64,000 bases of DNA, from positions 1 through 64,000 of the forward strand of contig AJFK01000061.1 in NCBI GenBank assembly GCA_000467715.1. Direction: 5' to 3'. Under the pieces are notes generated by a model. That model was not told the DNA's origin and searched no databases. It saw nothing but the letters and a program-made list of their open reading frames with translations. Source of the DNA: Hysterium pulicare CBS 123377 (lineage: Eukaryota > Ascomycota > Dothideomycetes > Hysteriales > Hysteriaceae). Numbering within the stretch: position 1 is the stretch's first letter; every line of letters begins with the position of its first letter. Positions 42,396 through 52,975 of the stretch are shown here, piece after piece. The translations under genes were made by a program, and so were the position numbers.

Positions 42396-43964
42396 TCATT
42401 GCGCTGCTTCCACGCAGAATGGATTGGCAGCGAATACGCCTTGTGGATCAGCTTGCTTCCTGATCTGCTGCAGCTTCTGGTATGTAGCGGGGTCGTAATA
42501 ATACTGCCAAACATTCTTCATATTCCAATCACCATAAGATCCCCAAAGAAGACGGCGGTCGTCCTTGCTAAAGCGAATAAGGGACCCACTATCATTTTCA
42601 GCCTGCCATTCATCAGCCTTCTCCCGAGTGCCTTGGTAGAAGACATCCCAAGTGCCCCCCACAGTGGTGTCTCTCCAGCTATAAGCCGTGCCGTCATTGG
42701 CATTCTTCCAAAACATTGAATCTGTTCCGCCCATGACCTGCAACTGCGAGGACACCCAGAGGCCATTTTTCTCATGAGAAAGAACTTCATCGATGCGCCC
42801 GGAGAACCAGTCGGACCAGCCGTCTTTGGAAAGCGTGGTCGACTTGGTCGTGTTGGTGCGCTTGACGTATGGGTGGGGGTATTCGCGATCGCTTCTGAAG
42901 AGCCACCATGATGTGATTTGGGACATGGGACACCCTGGAGGGGTCTCCTTGCTGAAACTTAAACCACAAGGAACATTCTTGATTCGGTTGAACAGGTCCG
43001 GTGAGTAAACGTCCTTCCCGAAATTGACCCATTGCGCATATACAACGATGAGTGCGTACTTAAATTTCAGCAGATCCGTCACGTTCTTGCCGCCGTCGTA
43101 GACTTCGTTTGGCAATTTCTTCTTCAGTTCGCTTTCTGAGCCGGGGAAAATGTCCAAAAGGTTCATCTGCCTACTGACGATGTTGACGGTCATGTCGTAG
43201 TTGCGCTCGAAATTCGGATCTTCTCCCTTCTCCACGAGAATGTCAAGAAGGGATTTCAACGTCTCCCGATTGTAGAAGAAAGCCATCCATAGCCCCTTGG
43301 AATCTTGATGCTTCCGATCCTCTTGGACTTCGACCGTGAAATGCGTCAAGACTCCCATGTTGCCAGGGCTGCCACCAAGAAACCCGTAGAACAAGTCGGG
43401 ATGGGTTGCTTTGGTGACCTTGACCACATCGCCGTTGTGGTCTACAATCTCAAGTTCAACAATGTAATCCCCAAGGAGGCCAAACGATCGAGCAAGCATT
43501 CCATACCCGCCCGTCTGGACATGCCCTCCAAGGCAAACCGTGGCGCACTGGCCTGTTGGTAGGAAGACACCGTTGTCCAAAAGGAAGTCGTACAACTCGG
43601 ACAAGGTCCAGCTAACACTTGATCTGATATAGACCTTGTCGTTGACAGTATCACGAATCAGTTGCAGATCAAGCTTTGGGCGTCGGAAGGTAGGCTTCAA
43701 GTCCAACTGGATGCCATTGGGGCCAGTTGAGGATGCACCACTGTACTGGTGGCCTCCAGTTCTGATGGCAATCGGCTTGCCAGCTTGGCTGGCATTCTTC
43801 ACAACGTTCTGGATATCCTCGATACCTGTGGGCTGCAAAATTTCTCCAGGGTTCATGTCACGCTCCTGTCCATAAGTGGATGTAGCGTACAAGTTATTTG
43901 CCCGTGCATAGGACGCTGTTCCTGGTGTGAACTGGTTGCCTTGAAAACCTGGATCGAGACTCAT
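42396..43964 (-). CDS. FAD-linked oxidase, BBE-like, with two flavin-linking sites
   Basis: Intronless, 522 residues. FAD-binding type 4 (PCMH) fold with PTGIEDIQNVV, RTGGHQYSG (His72, the 8-alpha flavin-linking site) and GQCATVCLGGHVQTGGYG (Cys140 at the 6-position site), so the flavin is probably held by two bonds. FYGFLGGSPGNMGVLTHFTVEV follows, and the BBE tail NVWQYYYDPATYQKLQQIRKQADPQGVF is intact. Such enzymes oxidise sugars, alcohols or alkaloid-like compounds with O2. No signal peptide, unlike many fungal relatives, so a cytosolic enzyme is possible. A TATA-like sequence lies near 44055 on this strand. Divergent to the beta-rich protein at 44989. Substrate unknown. Confidence 0.9.
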   Translation of the reverse strand: MSLDPGFQGNQFTPGTASYARANNLYATSTYGQERDMNPGEILQPTGIEDIQNVVKNASQAGKPIAIRTGGHQYSGASSTGPNGIQLDLKPTFRRPKLDLQLIRDTVNDKVYIRSSVSWTLSELYDFLLDNGVFLPTGQCATVCLGGHVQTGGYGMLARSFGLLGDYIVELEIVDHNGDVVKVTKATHPDLFYGFLGGSPGNMGVLTHFTVEVQEDRKHQDSKGLWMAFFYNRETLKSLLDILVEKGEDPNFERNYDMTVNIVSRQMNLLDIFPGSESELKKKLPNEVYDGGKNVTDLLKFKYALIVVYAQWVNFGKDVYSPDLFNRIKNVPCGLSFSKETPPGCPMSQITSWWLFRSDREYPHPYVKRTNTTKSTTLSKDGWSDWFSGRIDEVLSHEKNGLWVSSQLQVMGGTDSMFWKNANDGTAYSWRDTTVGGTWDVFYQGTREKADEWQAENDSGSLIRFSKDDRRLLWGSYGDWNMKNVWQYYYDPATYQKLQQIRKQADPQGVFAANPFCVEAAQ

Positions 43965-44988
43965 GGTGAATTAACAAGTTTTCGCTACTTGGCTTTGGAT
44001 TGCTAACGATGTTGAAGAAGCAGTGACTGGTCTTCCTCAGCGATCGAGGCATTGTCCAATTATATATACGATCGAGCATCTTTTCGGGAGGTCATATTTA
44101 TTGGAGGCGTGCTCTTCATTCTCAATCCACTCTCAAGAGCATGTAAATACCACACGTGACGACTCGCTTGTGTGGACGACTCGCTTGTGTGGTACGAATG
44201 CAGACACACGCGCTTTATCATTTGAGTAAAGATTTTCTCCAAATGCAAGTCTGGTGCATGCCAATACTCAGCCGCCAATCAACGGCCCAATCATCAAGTC
44301 ATCCATCCTGCTGCATGTGACATGGCGAGCTGGGTACTTTTTGGGCACGCAGTTCATACAAGCCACAGATGGCTTTCCCATTCTCTTCAGCCAGCCGCTG
44401 GATCATTCAACTAGATCGACCTTATTTACTAGACGATGTGGCGCGCTGAGGTTGGGTCGAGAACCAGTTCGGTAATGTACCTAGGTAGGTATCCTCGAAG
44501 CGAAATCTGGAGCTGCATTGTTAGGAAACCGCTTGCTTTCAGCCAGCCCAACGACCACCAAAGTTCAGCACAGCGTTCAGCTCAAGCCCAAGCTCAAACT
44601 TCAATTCGAAGATCAGCTAAGCAGCCTCTTCCTTAAAAGGAAATAGCGGTGAATGCCGTCTCGTTATGCAATCACGTCTTTGCGGGTATCCCCGCAATGC
44701 AGTTCAACACACAGAAAGTTGCATTAGCCCTGACCCCAAGTGCATCGCTGGAAGATGGACTGCTGCGGCCCGGCGGAAGAGGTATCTTCGAACTATATCG
44801 AGCCTTCTGCTGATAGCGCCTCGTGTCAGCTGAATTAGTAAATGCTGAGAGCTAACTGGGTCTGCCAGTGTTCATTATCAATATAAAAATGACCATTTCA
44901 GCTTTTCTTTCGATAAGTCCAACTTTGAAAAGATTTTCTGCTCATTTCATTCCTCTTACGAACTACTCTATCATTCGAAGCTCTCAAA
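43965..44988. other. Divergent promoter region with a 17-bp duplication
   Basis: 1024 bases between the FAD oxidase and the beta-rich protein. Holds TATA-like sites near each start (44055 minus strand; AATATAAAAA near 44880 plus strand) and the exact duplication listed separately. Confidence 0.5.
44158..44191 (+). repeat. Perfect direct duplication of 17 bp
   Basis: GACGACTCGCTTGTGTG occurs twice with no spacer. It lies about 200 bases upstream of the FAD oxidase start. Could be replication slippage or a doubled regulatory site. Confidence 0.85.
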
Positions 44989-46233
44989 ATGGCCCCCAAT
45001 GACACAACAGAACATCAAGGAATTGATCTATCACCTGACTTTCAGTATGGAGAGGTAGACTTTGCTCCTGACCCACTCCCTAGAGAGGACCCACCACCAC
45101 CGTTAGGAGTCCTAGATTACTTTACAGGAACTTTCGCCGGGCCTGGTTTCAACACTATTTTCCGTCCAAATAGCGTTGCACCAACAACCACAACATTCAA
45201 GAATGCGGTGGTCCCAGCTCCACCCGCGCCGCCTAATGTCGCCGTCCTTGAGTTGAACCTGACGACGGAGGAACTGTCGTTCTCCAAACCACTGGGCAGC
45301 GTCCCTAACCGAGGACTTAATACGCAGAACGATATATTCCTGAATGGCGTCTCCTACTTGCAGAGCGTCAGTAACGTGACCAATACTGCCACTGGAAAAG
45401 CCGACGGCCAAAAAACAGGTATTCACACGGAAACGGGCTTTTGGATGAACGTGCCCCCCACCACGACGAATCCAAAGCTAGGAAATACACTAGTTCGCAT
45501 GGGCTCAATCCCCCACGGGACCACCATCAATGCCCAGGGTGGGCCTCCGGTTACGACCCATGCAGCACCAGATATCTCTGCAAGATCCATTACGCCCTTC
45601 ACGATTGGAAATCCAACCGACCTGAAAGTCAAGGACAGTCAGACAGCAACCAACATTAACACACCACGTTTACCACAAGATCTCAGCCCTTTCATTGCCC
45701 AAGGCACCATCACGCAAGACATGCTCACCAATCCGGCGATTGTCCTGACCAACATCAACAAGCAGATCAACATCACAGAGACGCTCACATTTTCCGTCAC
45801 AACAAATTCTGCGCCAGCTGAATCCGGCGGCGGCACAGCCAACATTGCCTTCTTAGTAGGCCAAGACCCCAGCCTCGGCCCCAACGCGAACGCAATCGAG
45901 ATGGACGCCACATTCTGGGTCGAAACAGTGCAGGCCGAAATCACAATTCAATCGTACGTCCCGGGCCCGGAAAAGACCCCGCTGCTCATCCAGCCTACTT
46001 TTACGCCTTCTGGGAATGAACCTCCGCCGCTGCCTACGTTTTCGGTGACCCCGCCTGGACCAATTACGAGCCCGACGACACTCACTGTTTCATATACGCA
46101 GATACAATATGCTCAGGTTGTGTTGCTCAACTTCAACAATTTGAGTTGGCCACATGTGTCTGTGGCTACGTTGGTGCCCGTTGCACCTATCGAAGTTCCA
46201 GCCTCTGCATTCGATGGTCAAATGTCTAAGTAA
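44989..46233 (+). CDS. Beta-rich protein of a conserved but poorly known family (possibly heme-binding)
   Basis: Intronless, 414 residues, no signal peptide or membrane helix. GVLDYFTGTFAGPGFNTIFRPNS opens a region of alternating short strands, LELNLTTEELSFSKPLGSVPNRG, NDIFLNGVSYLQSVSNV, HTETGFWMNVPPTT and RMGSIPHGTTINAQG, and later a long TFSVT-rich part with IEMDATFWVETVQAE and ITIQSYVP. The plan fits a large beta barrel. I have seen relatives labelled heme-binding, and two His (in HTETG and PHGTT) could serve, but this is not demonstrated. Divergent to the FAD oxidase across 1 kb, so co-regulation is possible. Function not assigned. Confidence 0.8.
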   Translation: MAPNDTTEHQGIDLSPDFQYGEVDFAPDPLPREDPPPPLGVLDYFTGTFAGPGFNTIFRPNSVAPTTTTFKNAVVPAPPAPPNVAVLELNLTTEELSFSKPLGSVPNRGLNTQNDIFLNGVSYLQSVSNVTNTATGKADGQKTGIHTETGFWMNVPPTTTNPKLGNTLVRMGSIPHGTTINAQGGPPVTTHAAPDISARSITPFTIGNPTDLKVKDSQTATNINTPRLPQDLSPFIAQGTITQDMLTNPAIVLTNINKQINITETLTFSVTTNSAPAESGGGTANIAFLVGQDPSLGPNANAIEMDATFWVETVQAEITIQSYVPGPEKTPLLIQPTFTPSGNEPPPLPTFSVTPPGPITSPTTLTVSYTQIQYAQVVLLNFNNLSWPHVSVATLVPVAPIEVPASAFDGQMSK

Positions 46234-48094
46234 AAGCAAATCGCAGTAGATTCAGGAACATTTGGGAAACTCTTTCATTCGTACAGAAATATAGCTCTCA
46301 TAGCTCTCATGTTAGTTCAAATTTCATCGTGGTAGCGTACTTTAGATTCAAAAGTATCAAACGTATGTAAGGTTTTTGCTCACATGCTCATACAAAGAAA
46401 ACTGAGGTACTTTTTTAAAACAATCCCGCAAGTACAAACTGAGGATTGTCTTCATCTTTCTATGCAGAAAAGTCGGCTCGTTGGGCCATTTTCGTCTAGC
46501 TTAAGGTAGAACGCCCACGACAACGTGTCTGCTTCTCAAGAGCTGTGACAGTTCACCGCTTTCGAAGGCTGTGGATATTGTGATTTCAATCTCTGTGCTT
46601 TGCCTGACTTCGGCAAATTTATGTTTTGATTGGTTGTCCTAGAATAATGCAATGTGTTATTTAGTGATACGGTCATAAGAAGAAAGCATTTGGCCTTTTG
46701 GCAGCTGAGGAGAACCATTAGCCTTACTTCTAACTGGCAGCTAGGAAAGGGGGATACCCTGCAAGACTCTTCTGCGATTTGGCTTTACTCGTTTGGGGAG
46801 GTCTCCGTCTATGCATGCGCGGCACGTTCAGCCGTGCAGGTGGTAGTGTGGCCGGTGCGGGCCGCCCGCCCTTCCTACCTAGTGGCGGCTTCTTTCTACA
46901 CTAACACCAGCTCAAGAGTGTACGTGCATAGGTAGAAAAGCTAGCCTGGAATTCAGCTATTGTCAAATCTTGCCGTCAGTGTAAACCTCTTCGCCGAGGT
47001 GAAATATGTGAGGATAACACAAGATAAAATGCTATTGAGTGGAGCAAGGCGGGAAAAGAATAGATACTGTTCCGGATTGAGGCTGTTCTCTATACTGTTC
47101 CTTCTTCCTCTGTCTAATAATAGACTTGCTAAAGATAACAGGTTCGGCGGAAGGTGAAGTTGATGATGGGATTTGCGGCTCCGCATACTGCCCAAAGCGA
47201 CTCTGGCAGTGGGCTTCTTCTCCTGGAGGCGGAAAGCGAATGCACATGCTAAGCCCCTTTGGGATAGCGTATTTCGAGAAGGCTCATCACTCCGCACAGC
47301 GACACTTTTCCATCACAATGGCGTCTTTGCTATCATCCCGGGAGCTTCCTCGGCCACCTCGGCCAGTTCGTAGGAGGCAGGTGACACGCCGAACTTGGAC
47401 TTCTAGACTTGGCGCTATCGTGAACAAAGAAACCGCGGGGCGAGAGAAGAATTACCACACCGCAACGAAGCCATCGCGGACACCCCGCAAAATATTCCAA
47501 CATCTCTCGCAGCCACAGTTTATACTCCTCATCTCGACTTTGCCCTGCATTCTCTAGATCTTATCTACCGCTATCTGGTCTCTTTATCTGGAGGAGCCTT
47601 CGCGTGGTGTCTTGACGTGGCTGACCTGGTCGTTGGGAATTGCTTCCACCGATTCGGTGACGTCCCCTCTTCGTTTATCTCAATGGAACATGGCATTTCA
47701 TGCCGTGAGACAGCTAAGCAACGGCCGAGGCGCAAACTCGCCATCATGATTGGACGGAAGCGGAGATGTGGAATGCAGCCGCATGTGGAGAGATCGCTTT
47801 CATTCCATTCGTCCCGTTCCGGCGGGTAGCATGTCATCGCCACAAACTATTCTTTCTTCACAGGATTCAACTCATTGATATTTCTGACGATGGTGTTCAC
47901 GTGTCCATTTACGCCGGGAGCGTCGTTCACCGTGGCCGCATTGAGCCTCGATGGATGAAGCAGGAAGGAGGATATAAACTGCCCATCCTGGCTTCCTCAT
48001 TCTTGTTTGCTCTCATCTCTGCCTTCATCCATCTACCATCGCTGTTCGCATCTATCTACAATCTCCGAAACTCTGATCTCTTACATTGCTCATC
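46234..48094. other. Long intergenic region upstream of the hexose transporter
   Basis: 1861 bases. Contains the 3' UTR of the beta-rich protein (with a doubled 9-bp TAGCTCTCA at 46292-46310), a long promoter region with possible CreA sites, and a TATA-like GATATAAAC near 47970. Open frames have no family features. Confidence 0.5.
47435..47488 (+). promoter_or_regulatory. Possible CreA/Mig1-type sites upstream of the hexose transporter
   Basis: GCGGGG at 47435-47440 and its reverse complement CCCCGC at 47483-47488 both match the CreA consensus SYGGRG and lie about 600-660 bases before the transporter start. The consensus is short, so chance matches are expected; the paired, inverted arrangement is the only extra support. 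Confidence 0.25.
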
Positions 48095-49881
48095 ATGGTT
48101 CGGGCCATTTCGCTGGCTCCGGCTGCTAACCGTGACACTGGCGATATCAGCCGTGTTGAAGCTCCTGTCACGTTTCGTGGCTACCTGCTATGCGCATTCG
48201 CGGCCTTCGGAGGGATTTTATTTGGTTATGACTCAGGGCAAGAAATCCTCAACCAATTCAGCCTGTCCAGTATACTAACATAGTTGTATAGATACATCAG
48301 TGGCGTTCTCGCCATGAATTATTTCAAGCAGGAGTTCGGACGTGAGTCTATCTGCCTGAGATCATATAGTCCGCTCAATTGACTTGATGTAGACCCTGGC
48401 TCCACTGACCCCAGCGCTTACAATGGCTACCTCTACGATACCTGGCAGAAGTCACTAATCACGTCGATCCTATCCGCTGGTACCTTCTTTGGAGCTTTGT
48501 GCGCCGGCTCTATCGCTGACTGGATTGGACGCCGCTCGACAATTATCGCAGGATGTGCCGTCTTCTCCGCTGGCGTCGCTCTTCAAGTTGCATCCACGAC
48601 CGTGGACTTGCTCGTCCCAGGTAGACTGATCGCCGGAATTGGTGTTGGCTTCGTCTCAGCCATCATCATTCTCTACATGTCCGAGGTTGCTCCGAAGGCT
48701 GTCCGCGGTGCTATCGTTTCTGGCTATCAGTTCTGCATCACTATTGGCCTTCTTCTCGCATCAGTTGTTGATCAAGGAACTCATTCTATGGACAACACCG
48801 GCTCATATCGTATTCCCATGTCGATCCAATGGGTATGGGCATTGATCCTCGGTATTGGACTCTTCCTCTTGCCAGAGTCTCCACGTTACTATGTCAAGAA
48901 TGATAACCTTGATAAGGCTGCTCAAGCTCTGAGTATACTCCGTGGTCAGCCAGTTAACTCTCTGTACATCAAGGAAGAACTTTCTGAACTCGTCGCCAAC
49001 TACCGATATGAAATGGCCAACATGCGAGCAAGCTGGATCGACTGCTTCCGGGGCGGTTGGAAACCGTCTGGTAATTTCCGACGTGTATGTCTTGGTGTCG
49101 CTATGCAAATGATGCAACAATGGACTGGTGTGAACTTCATCTGTCAGTAAAGTCTACCTCACCTCTTATCTCTGATACTGACTTGACAGTCTACTACGGC
49201 ACAACCTTCTTCCAACAAGCCGGTCTTAAAAATGCCTTCGTAATCTCCATGATCACAACAGCCGTCAACGTCTGCTCAACACCCATCTCCTTCTGGACAA
49301 TCGAAAAGTTTGGTCGACGCCCACTTCTCATCTACGGCGCCATCGGCATGCTCATATCCGAATTCATCGTCGCCATCGTCGGAACCGCAGACTCCGGCTC
49401 TACTGCCGCACAATACTGCCTCATCGTCTTCACCTGCGTCTACATTTTCTTCTTCGCTTCAACATGGGGTCCAGCAGCCTGGGTTGTCATCGGCGAGATC
49501 TTCCCTCTCCCTATCCGTGCAAAGGGCGTCGCGCTCTCCACAGCTTCCAACTGGCTCTGGAACTTCGTCATCGGGTATATCACACCTTACATGGTCGACT
49601 CCGACGAAGGCAATCTCAGATCCAAAGTCTTTTTCGTCTGGGGCGCAACTTGCACTCTCTGTGTCTTCTTCGCTTATTTTCTCGTTCCCGAGACCAAGGG
49701 ATTGAGCTTGGAGCAGGTTGATCGGATGCTGGAGGAGACGACGCCCAGAACTAGTTCGAAATGGGTTCCGCATGATACGTTTGCAGACCAGGCTTCGAGG
49801 GATGATGTGGAGAAGGTGGCGAATAGTCTGGGAGAGGCAAGCGTGGAGCGTTTGGAACATGTGGAGGCGAGTAAGGTTTAG
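48095..49881 (+). CDS. MFS sugar (hexose) transporter with a GC-AG first intron
   Basis: Four exons: 48095-48237, 48292-48341, 48393-49142, 49190-49881; introns 54, 51 and 47 bp; 544 residues, the right size for a 12-helix sugar porter. Seen directly: FGGILFGYDSGYISGVLAM, IADWIGRRSTI, PESPRYYVK, QQWTGVNFIFYYGTTFF, EKFGRRPLL, GPAAWVVIGEIFPLPIRAKG and PETKGLSLEQVD. The plan is that of fungal high-affinity glucose/hexose transporters at the plasma membrane. The first intron begins GCAAGA rather than GT, with a perfect TACTAAC branch site; the reading Gly-Tyr-Ile-Ser-Gly across it is the conserved family sequence, so the GC donor is well supported. The long C-terminal tail is not long enough for an Rgt2/Snf3-type sensor. 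Confidence 0.93.
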
Positions 49882-50431
49882 GGAGGTCGTGATTTGCTCT
49901 TCCTCTTCCACTGTCTTGCTATTTCTCTTGCAAGGCGTTCCCCGGAGAGCCAAGTGGTATGTACTTGTATTTGTTACGTTCAGTAACATATGGGCGGTTG
50001 TTTGCTTTATCACTCTCGCTATTATGTGATATTACCTAGGCGGTCGTTTTCCATGGGAAGTACAACCTTAGACGCGAGGCGTAGGACGGGTGTCGATCTA
50101 CCTGGGAAGGAGTCTCGGGTTTCCGTGCGCGATATACCAAATGCCGTTTCCGAGTACGACGCGAGCGATAAATAGTGAGTTTGGTAATATAACTTCAAGG
50201 GTAATCTTCATCTTCTATTCACCATGACGATCTAATGCTTAGTATAACTAATTGAATCTTCTGTAATCTGTTCATTACATAGCATGGCTACTATCTTACA
50301 AGCGCTCCGACGTTCTAAAAAACCGATATGCTCGTCTCTAATCTTACAGATACGCTCAACTCAATAACTCAAAATGAACATGTCCCATGTACACCATAGC
50401 CAAAATTCCATAACCATATATGCCAGCTCCC
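49882..50431. other. Convergent intergenic region, nothing recognised
   Basis: 550 bases between the sugar transporter and the small PPxY protein. Confidence 0.5.
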
Positions 50432-50824
50432 CTACACCCCAAGCTTATTAATTCCAGTATCCCCACGTCCCATAACCACCTCCTCATAAGCCGGCGGAGG
50501 CAGACTCCCTCCTTCCTCCACCCTTTCTCGCTCCTCCTCAGCCTCTCTCTCCTTCCCACTCATCTCCCCCTCCCCCTTCCCCTCTATTTGCTCCCTTGCA
50601 TCGAGAATAGCACTCCGTCTCGCCTCTTCATACGATAGTCCTTCTTCATAAGCTAGCGTCGCTTTCGCTTGTTTGCGCTTCTCGCGCTTCTCTTGCACTT
50701 TTTGGGCGCCGAGCGAGAGGCCGGCGATTAGGAGGGAGGCCATTAGGTAGGGTGGGAACCAGATGGGGCCGCGATTGTGGTGTTTGCGACGGCAGTTTTG
50801 GCGGCGGCGGTGGCTGTGGCACAT
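50432..50824 (-). CDS. Small PPxY-motif protein with a possible membrane helix
   Basis: 130 residues. Basic N-terminus (CHSHRRRQNCRRKHHNRG), a weak hydrophobic helix at about residues 22-40 (WFPPYLMASLLIAGLSLG), a highly charged Lys/Arg/Glu helix, and near the end SLPPPAYEEVV, a PPxY motif of the kind bound by WW domains of Rsp5/Nedd4 ubiquitin ligases. The plan (short membrane segment plus cytoplasmic PPxY) is that of Rsp5 adaptors such as Bsd2, Tre1/2 or Ear1, but this one is far smaller and no homology is claimed. Role as a local ligase adaptor is inference only. Convergent with the sugar transporter, a typical Rsp5 client class. Confidence 0.65.
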   Translation of the reverse strand: MCHSHRRRQNCRRKHHNRGPIWFPPYLMASLLIAGLSLGAQKVQEKREKRKQAKATLAYEEGLSYEEARRSAILDAREQIEGKGEGEMSGKEREAEEERERVEEGGSLPPPAYEEVVMGRGDTGINKLGV

Positions 50825-51587
50825 AGTTGATTTGATTAGAAAGTGTTTTGGCTAGGTTGATGGAGGATGGGATGGGATGGGTGTGGTGGCGCGCTGAAGC
50901 TTTAGTTGTAAGAGGAAGGTGTCGACTGGAAGTTGAGCAAAGGGATCGTTGAGTGCTGTGATGTGTAGAAGAAGGTTGCTGTTGGTGCTGAATGAAATAA
51001 CCTTCATTTGACTCACCTTTATACTTTGCGAGTCCCTTGACTATTGCGGAGTTCTGGAAGCTCAACGGACGTAAGATTCGAGGACGTGGGGTTTAGGATG
51101 GAGAGATCGGGGGAGTGATGAGGTTAGGATATGCATTTTGTGGGAGTGGTGAATGGTATGCGACGCGATGAGGCGCGGTTGCGGCCGTACGTACGGAGTT
51201 AATGGTGACGTATCGATTCTCTTATCGATAAGACACAGGGCCACAATGTGGCTTGGTGGTTTGAATGCAGCGACTTCATCCATCCAATTTCCTTTGAACC
51301 ATCGTCAACATCATGTAGTTTTCAGTTCGTACGAGACTTCGACAGTCTTAAATAAGCCCGGATGGCTGGCACGACTAATACGGTTGACTGTCGCTGGGAG
51401 AATGCTTATCGTCCCACCCCACTCTCCAATGCCCCTCTTCGGCCATGGCGGAAGCGCTGGATAGCTTCCGTACCTGCATCATGAGAGCCATATTTGTTAC
51501 GAATTGTCCATGAAAGTCTCAACGTCTTCTTAAATTACCCCCCCTTTCACAGAGCTTCAGAATCTAATACCATAACCTTACGACCCA
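50825..51587. other. Divergent intergenic region, nothing recognised
   Basis: 763 bases between the PPxY protein and the SDR gene; expected to hold both promoters. Confidence 0.5.
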
Positions 51588-52627
51588 ATGGCCAAACGCC
51601 TCTCCGGCACCGCTTTAGTAACCGGAGCAGGATCAGGTGAGGAATCAACCACAATCTCCACGTTTATCTGATTATCTTCAATGCTAACCTTCACTAGGCA
51701 TCGGACAAGCTGTTGCAGTAGCCCTGGCCGTGGCAGGAGTTGATGAAATCTGGCTTACAGACATCTCGGACAAAGGACTGAGTGAGACACGGGACAAGAT
51801 CCGTTCTCTTGAGCTTGCCTGCGAAGTACTCGTCCGTATAGGAGATATATCCGATCCCCGATTTATCGAAACTCTTTTCCGCTCCGAATCACCAGCGCGG
51901 CTGGATTACGCCGTCAATTGCGCGGGTATCCTTGGGCCTAGTAAACCTAGTACAGAGACTAGCATTGAGGAATTTGACAAGATTAATGCTGTGAACTATC
52001 GTGGGATGTGGCTTTGCTCAAGAGAAGAGCTGAAACTGATGATGCGGAATGACGTTCGGCCTTATCGCTCAGCTGCTAGTTCAAATGATGGAGAGGCGAG
52101 TATTAGGGGCGAAAGGGGATCAATCGTAAACATCGCGTCCCAACTCGGGATTGTTGGACGGAGTGAAGCTCGTAGGTTGTTCCTGTATTTCGCAGCCCTG
52201 CCTTTGTGGCAATATGCCCTTTTCATCTTGTCCCATTGCCCACTCATGCTCCACCTTCATCCACTAGACGATACGCACTTCACATTATTTTACCTCTCCG
52301 ATGGATTATACTGATCATCCCACGATAGCCGCCTACTGTGCCTCTAAAGCCGCTATTTTGTCTCTCACCCGCTGCGACAGCATCGACTACTCTCAACACC
52401 GAATCCGCATCAACTCTATCTGTCCAGGTGTCATCCAGACACCAATGACGACTTCCGGAAACGGTGAGATCACCGATCGACTAAAGACAGCAGTGGACAT
52501 CGCGCCTATGAAGAGAATGGGATTACCTAGTGAGATTGCGGATGCGGCGGTGTGGCTGTGCAGCGGAGAGAGCAGTTTTGTGACGGGGCAGGGGATTGTG
52601 GTTGATGGGGGGTATATTATTAATTAG
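51588..52627 (+). CDS. Short-chain dehydrogenase/reductase (SDR)
   Basis: Three exons: 51588-51636, 51698-52171, 52329-52627; introns 61 and 157 bp; 273 residues. TGAGSGIG at residues 12-19 is the cofactor loop, DISD the acidic end of strand 2 (NAD preference), NCAG follows, and the catalytic set is Ser164, Tyr177 and Lys181 (NIAS .. PAYCASK), with CPGVIQTPM and a C-terminal VDGGY. The Ser-Tyr spacing of 13 and the family's GRxEAPAYCASK reading fix the second splice; reading straight through the intron would end in a stop. Substrate not predictable. It converges with a DHA2 efflux pump, but no biosynthetic backbone gene is near. Confidence 0.9.
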
Positions 52628-52975
52628 AAGGGAGAGAGGGTCGGGGGTGGCGGTGGAGGAGGAAAAGAAGGGCGGCTATAAGTACGTACGGATCTTTCAG
52701 TCACCGGATAGACATCTTTAACCTCAATAGCAACATCGATTTTAACGAAACGACTGGATTATTTGTTTTTCGTTGAGATTTCTTTCTTCCTCGTATTACT
52801 TCTACATAGCTTGAGCTGGGTATTTCCTCCGCACCTTCTATCCAAAGCAAAAGAACGCCCGCTCCGATGACCGTTTAACTCCACCCTGGGAAATTGTTAA
52901 TTCCGAAACGCCTTTTCCCTTACAAAGTTCTCATATTAACCCGCCATCAATGACAAGTTTCCAGCACTAATTCGT
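52628..52975. other. Convergent intergenic region, nothing recognised
   Basis: 348 bases between the SDR and the efflux pump. Confidence 0.5.

Noticed and set aside
52172-52328. Reading through the second SDR intron as coding
   Set aside because: Leads to a stop at 52312, while splicing restores the family's PAYCASK at the correct spacing from the catalytic Ser.
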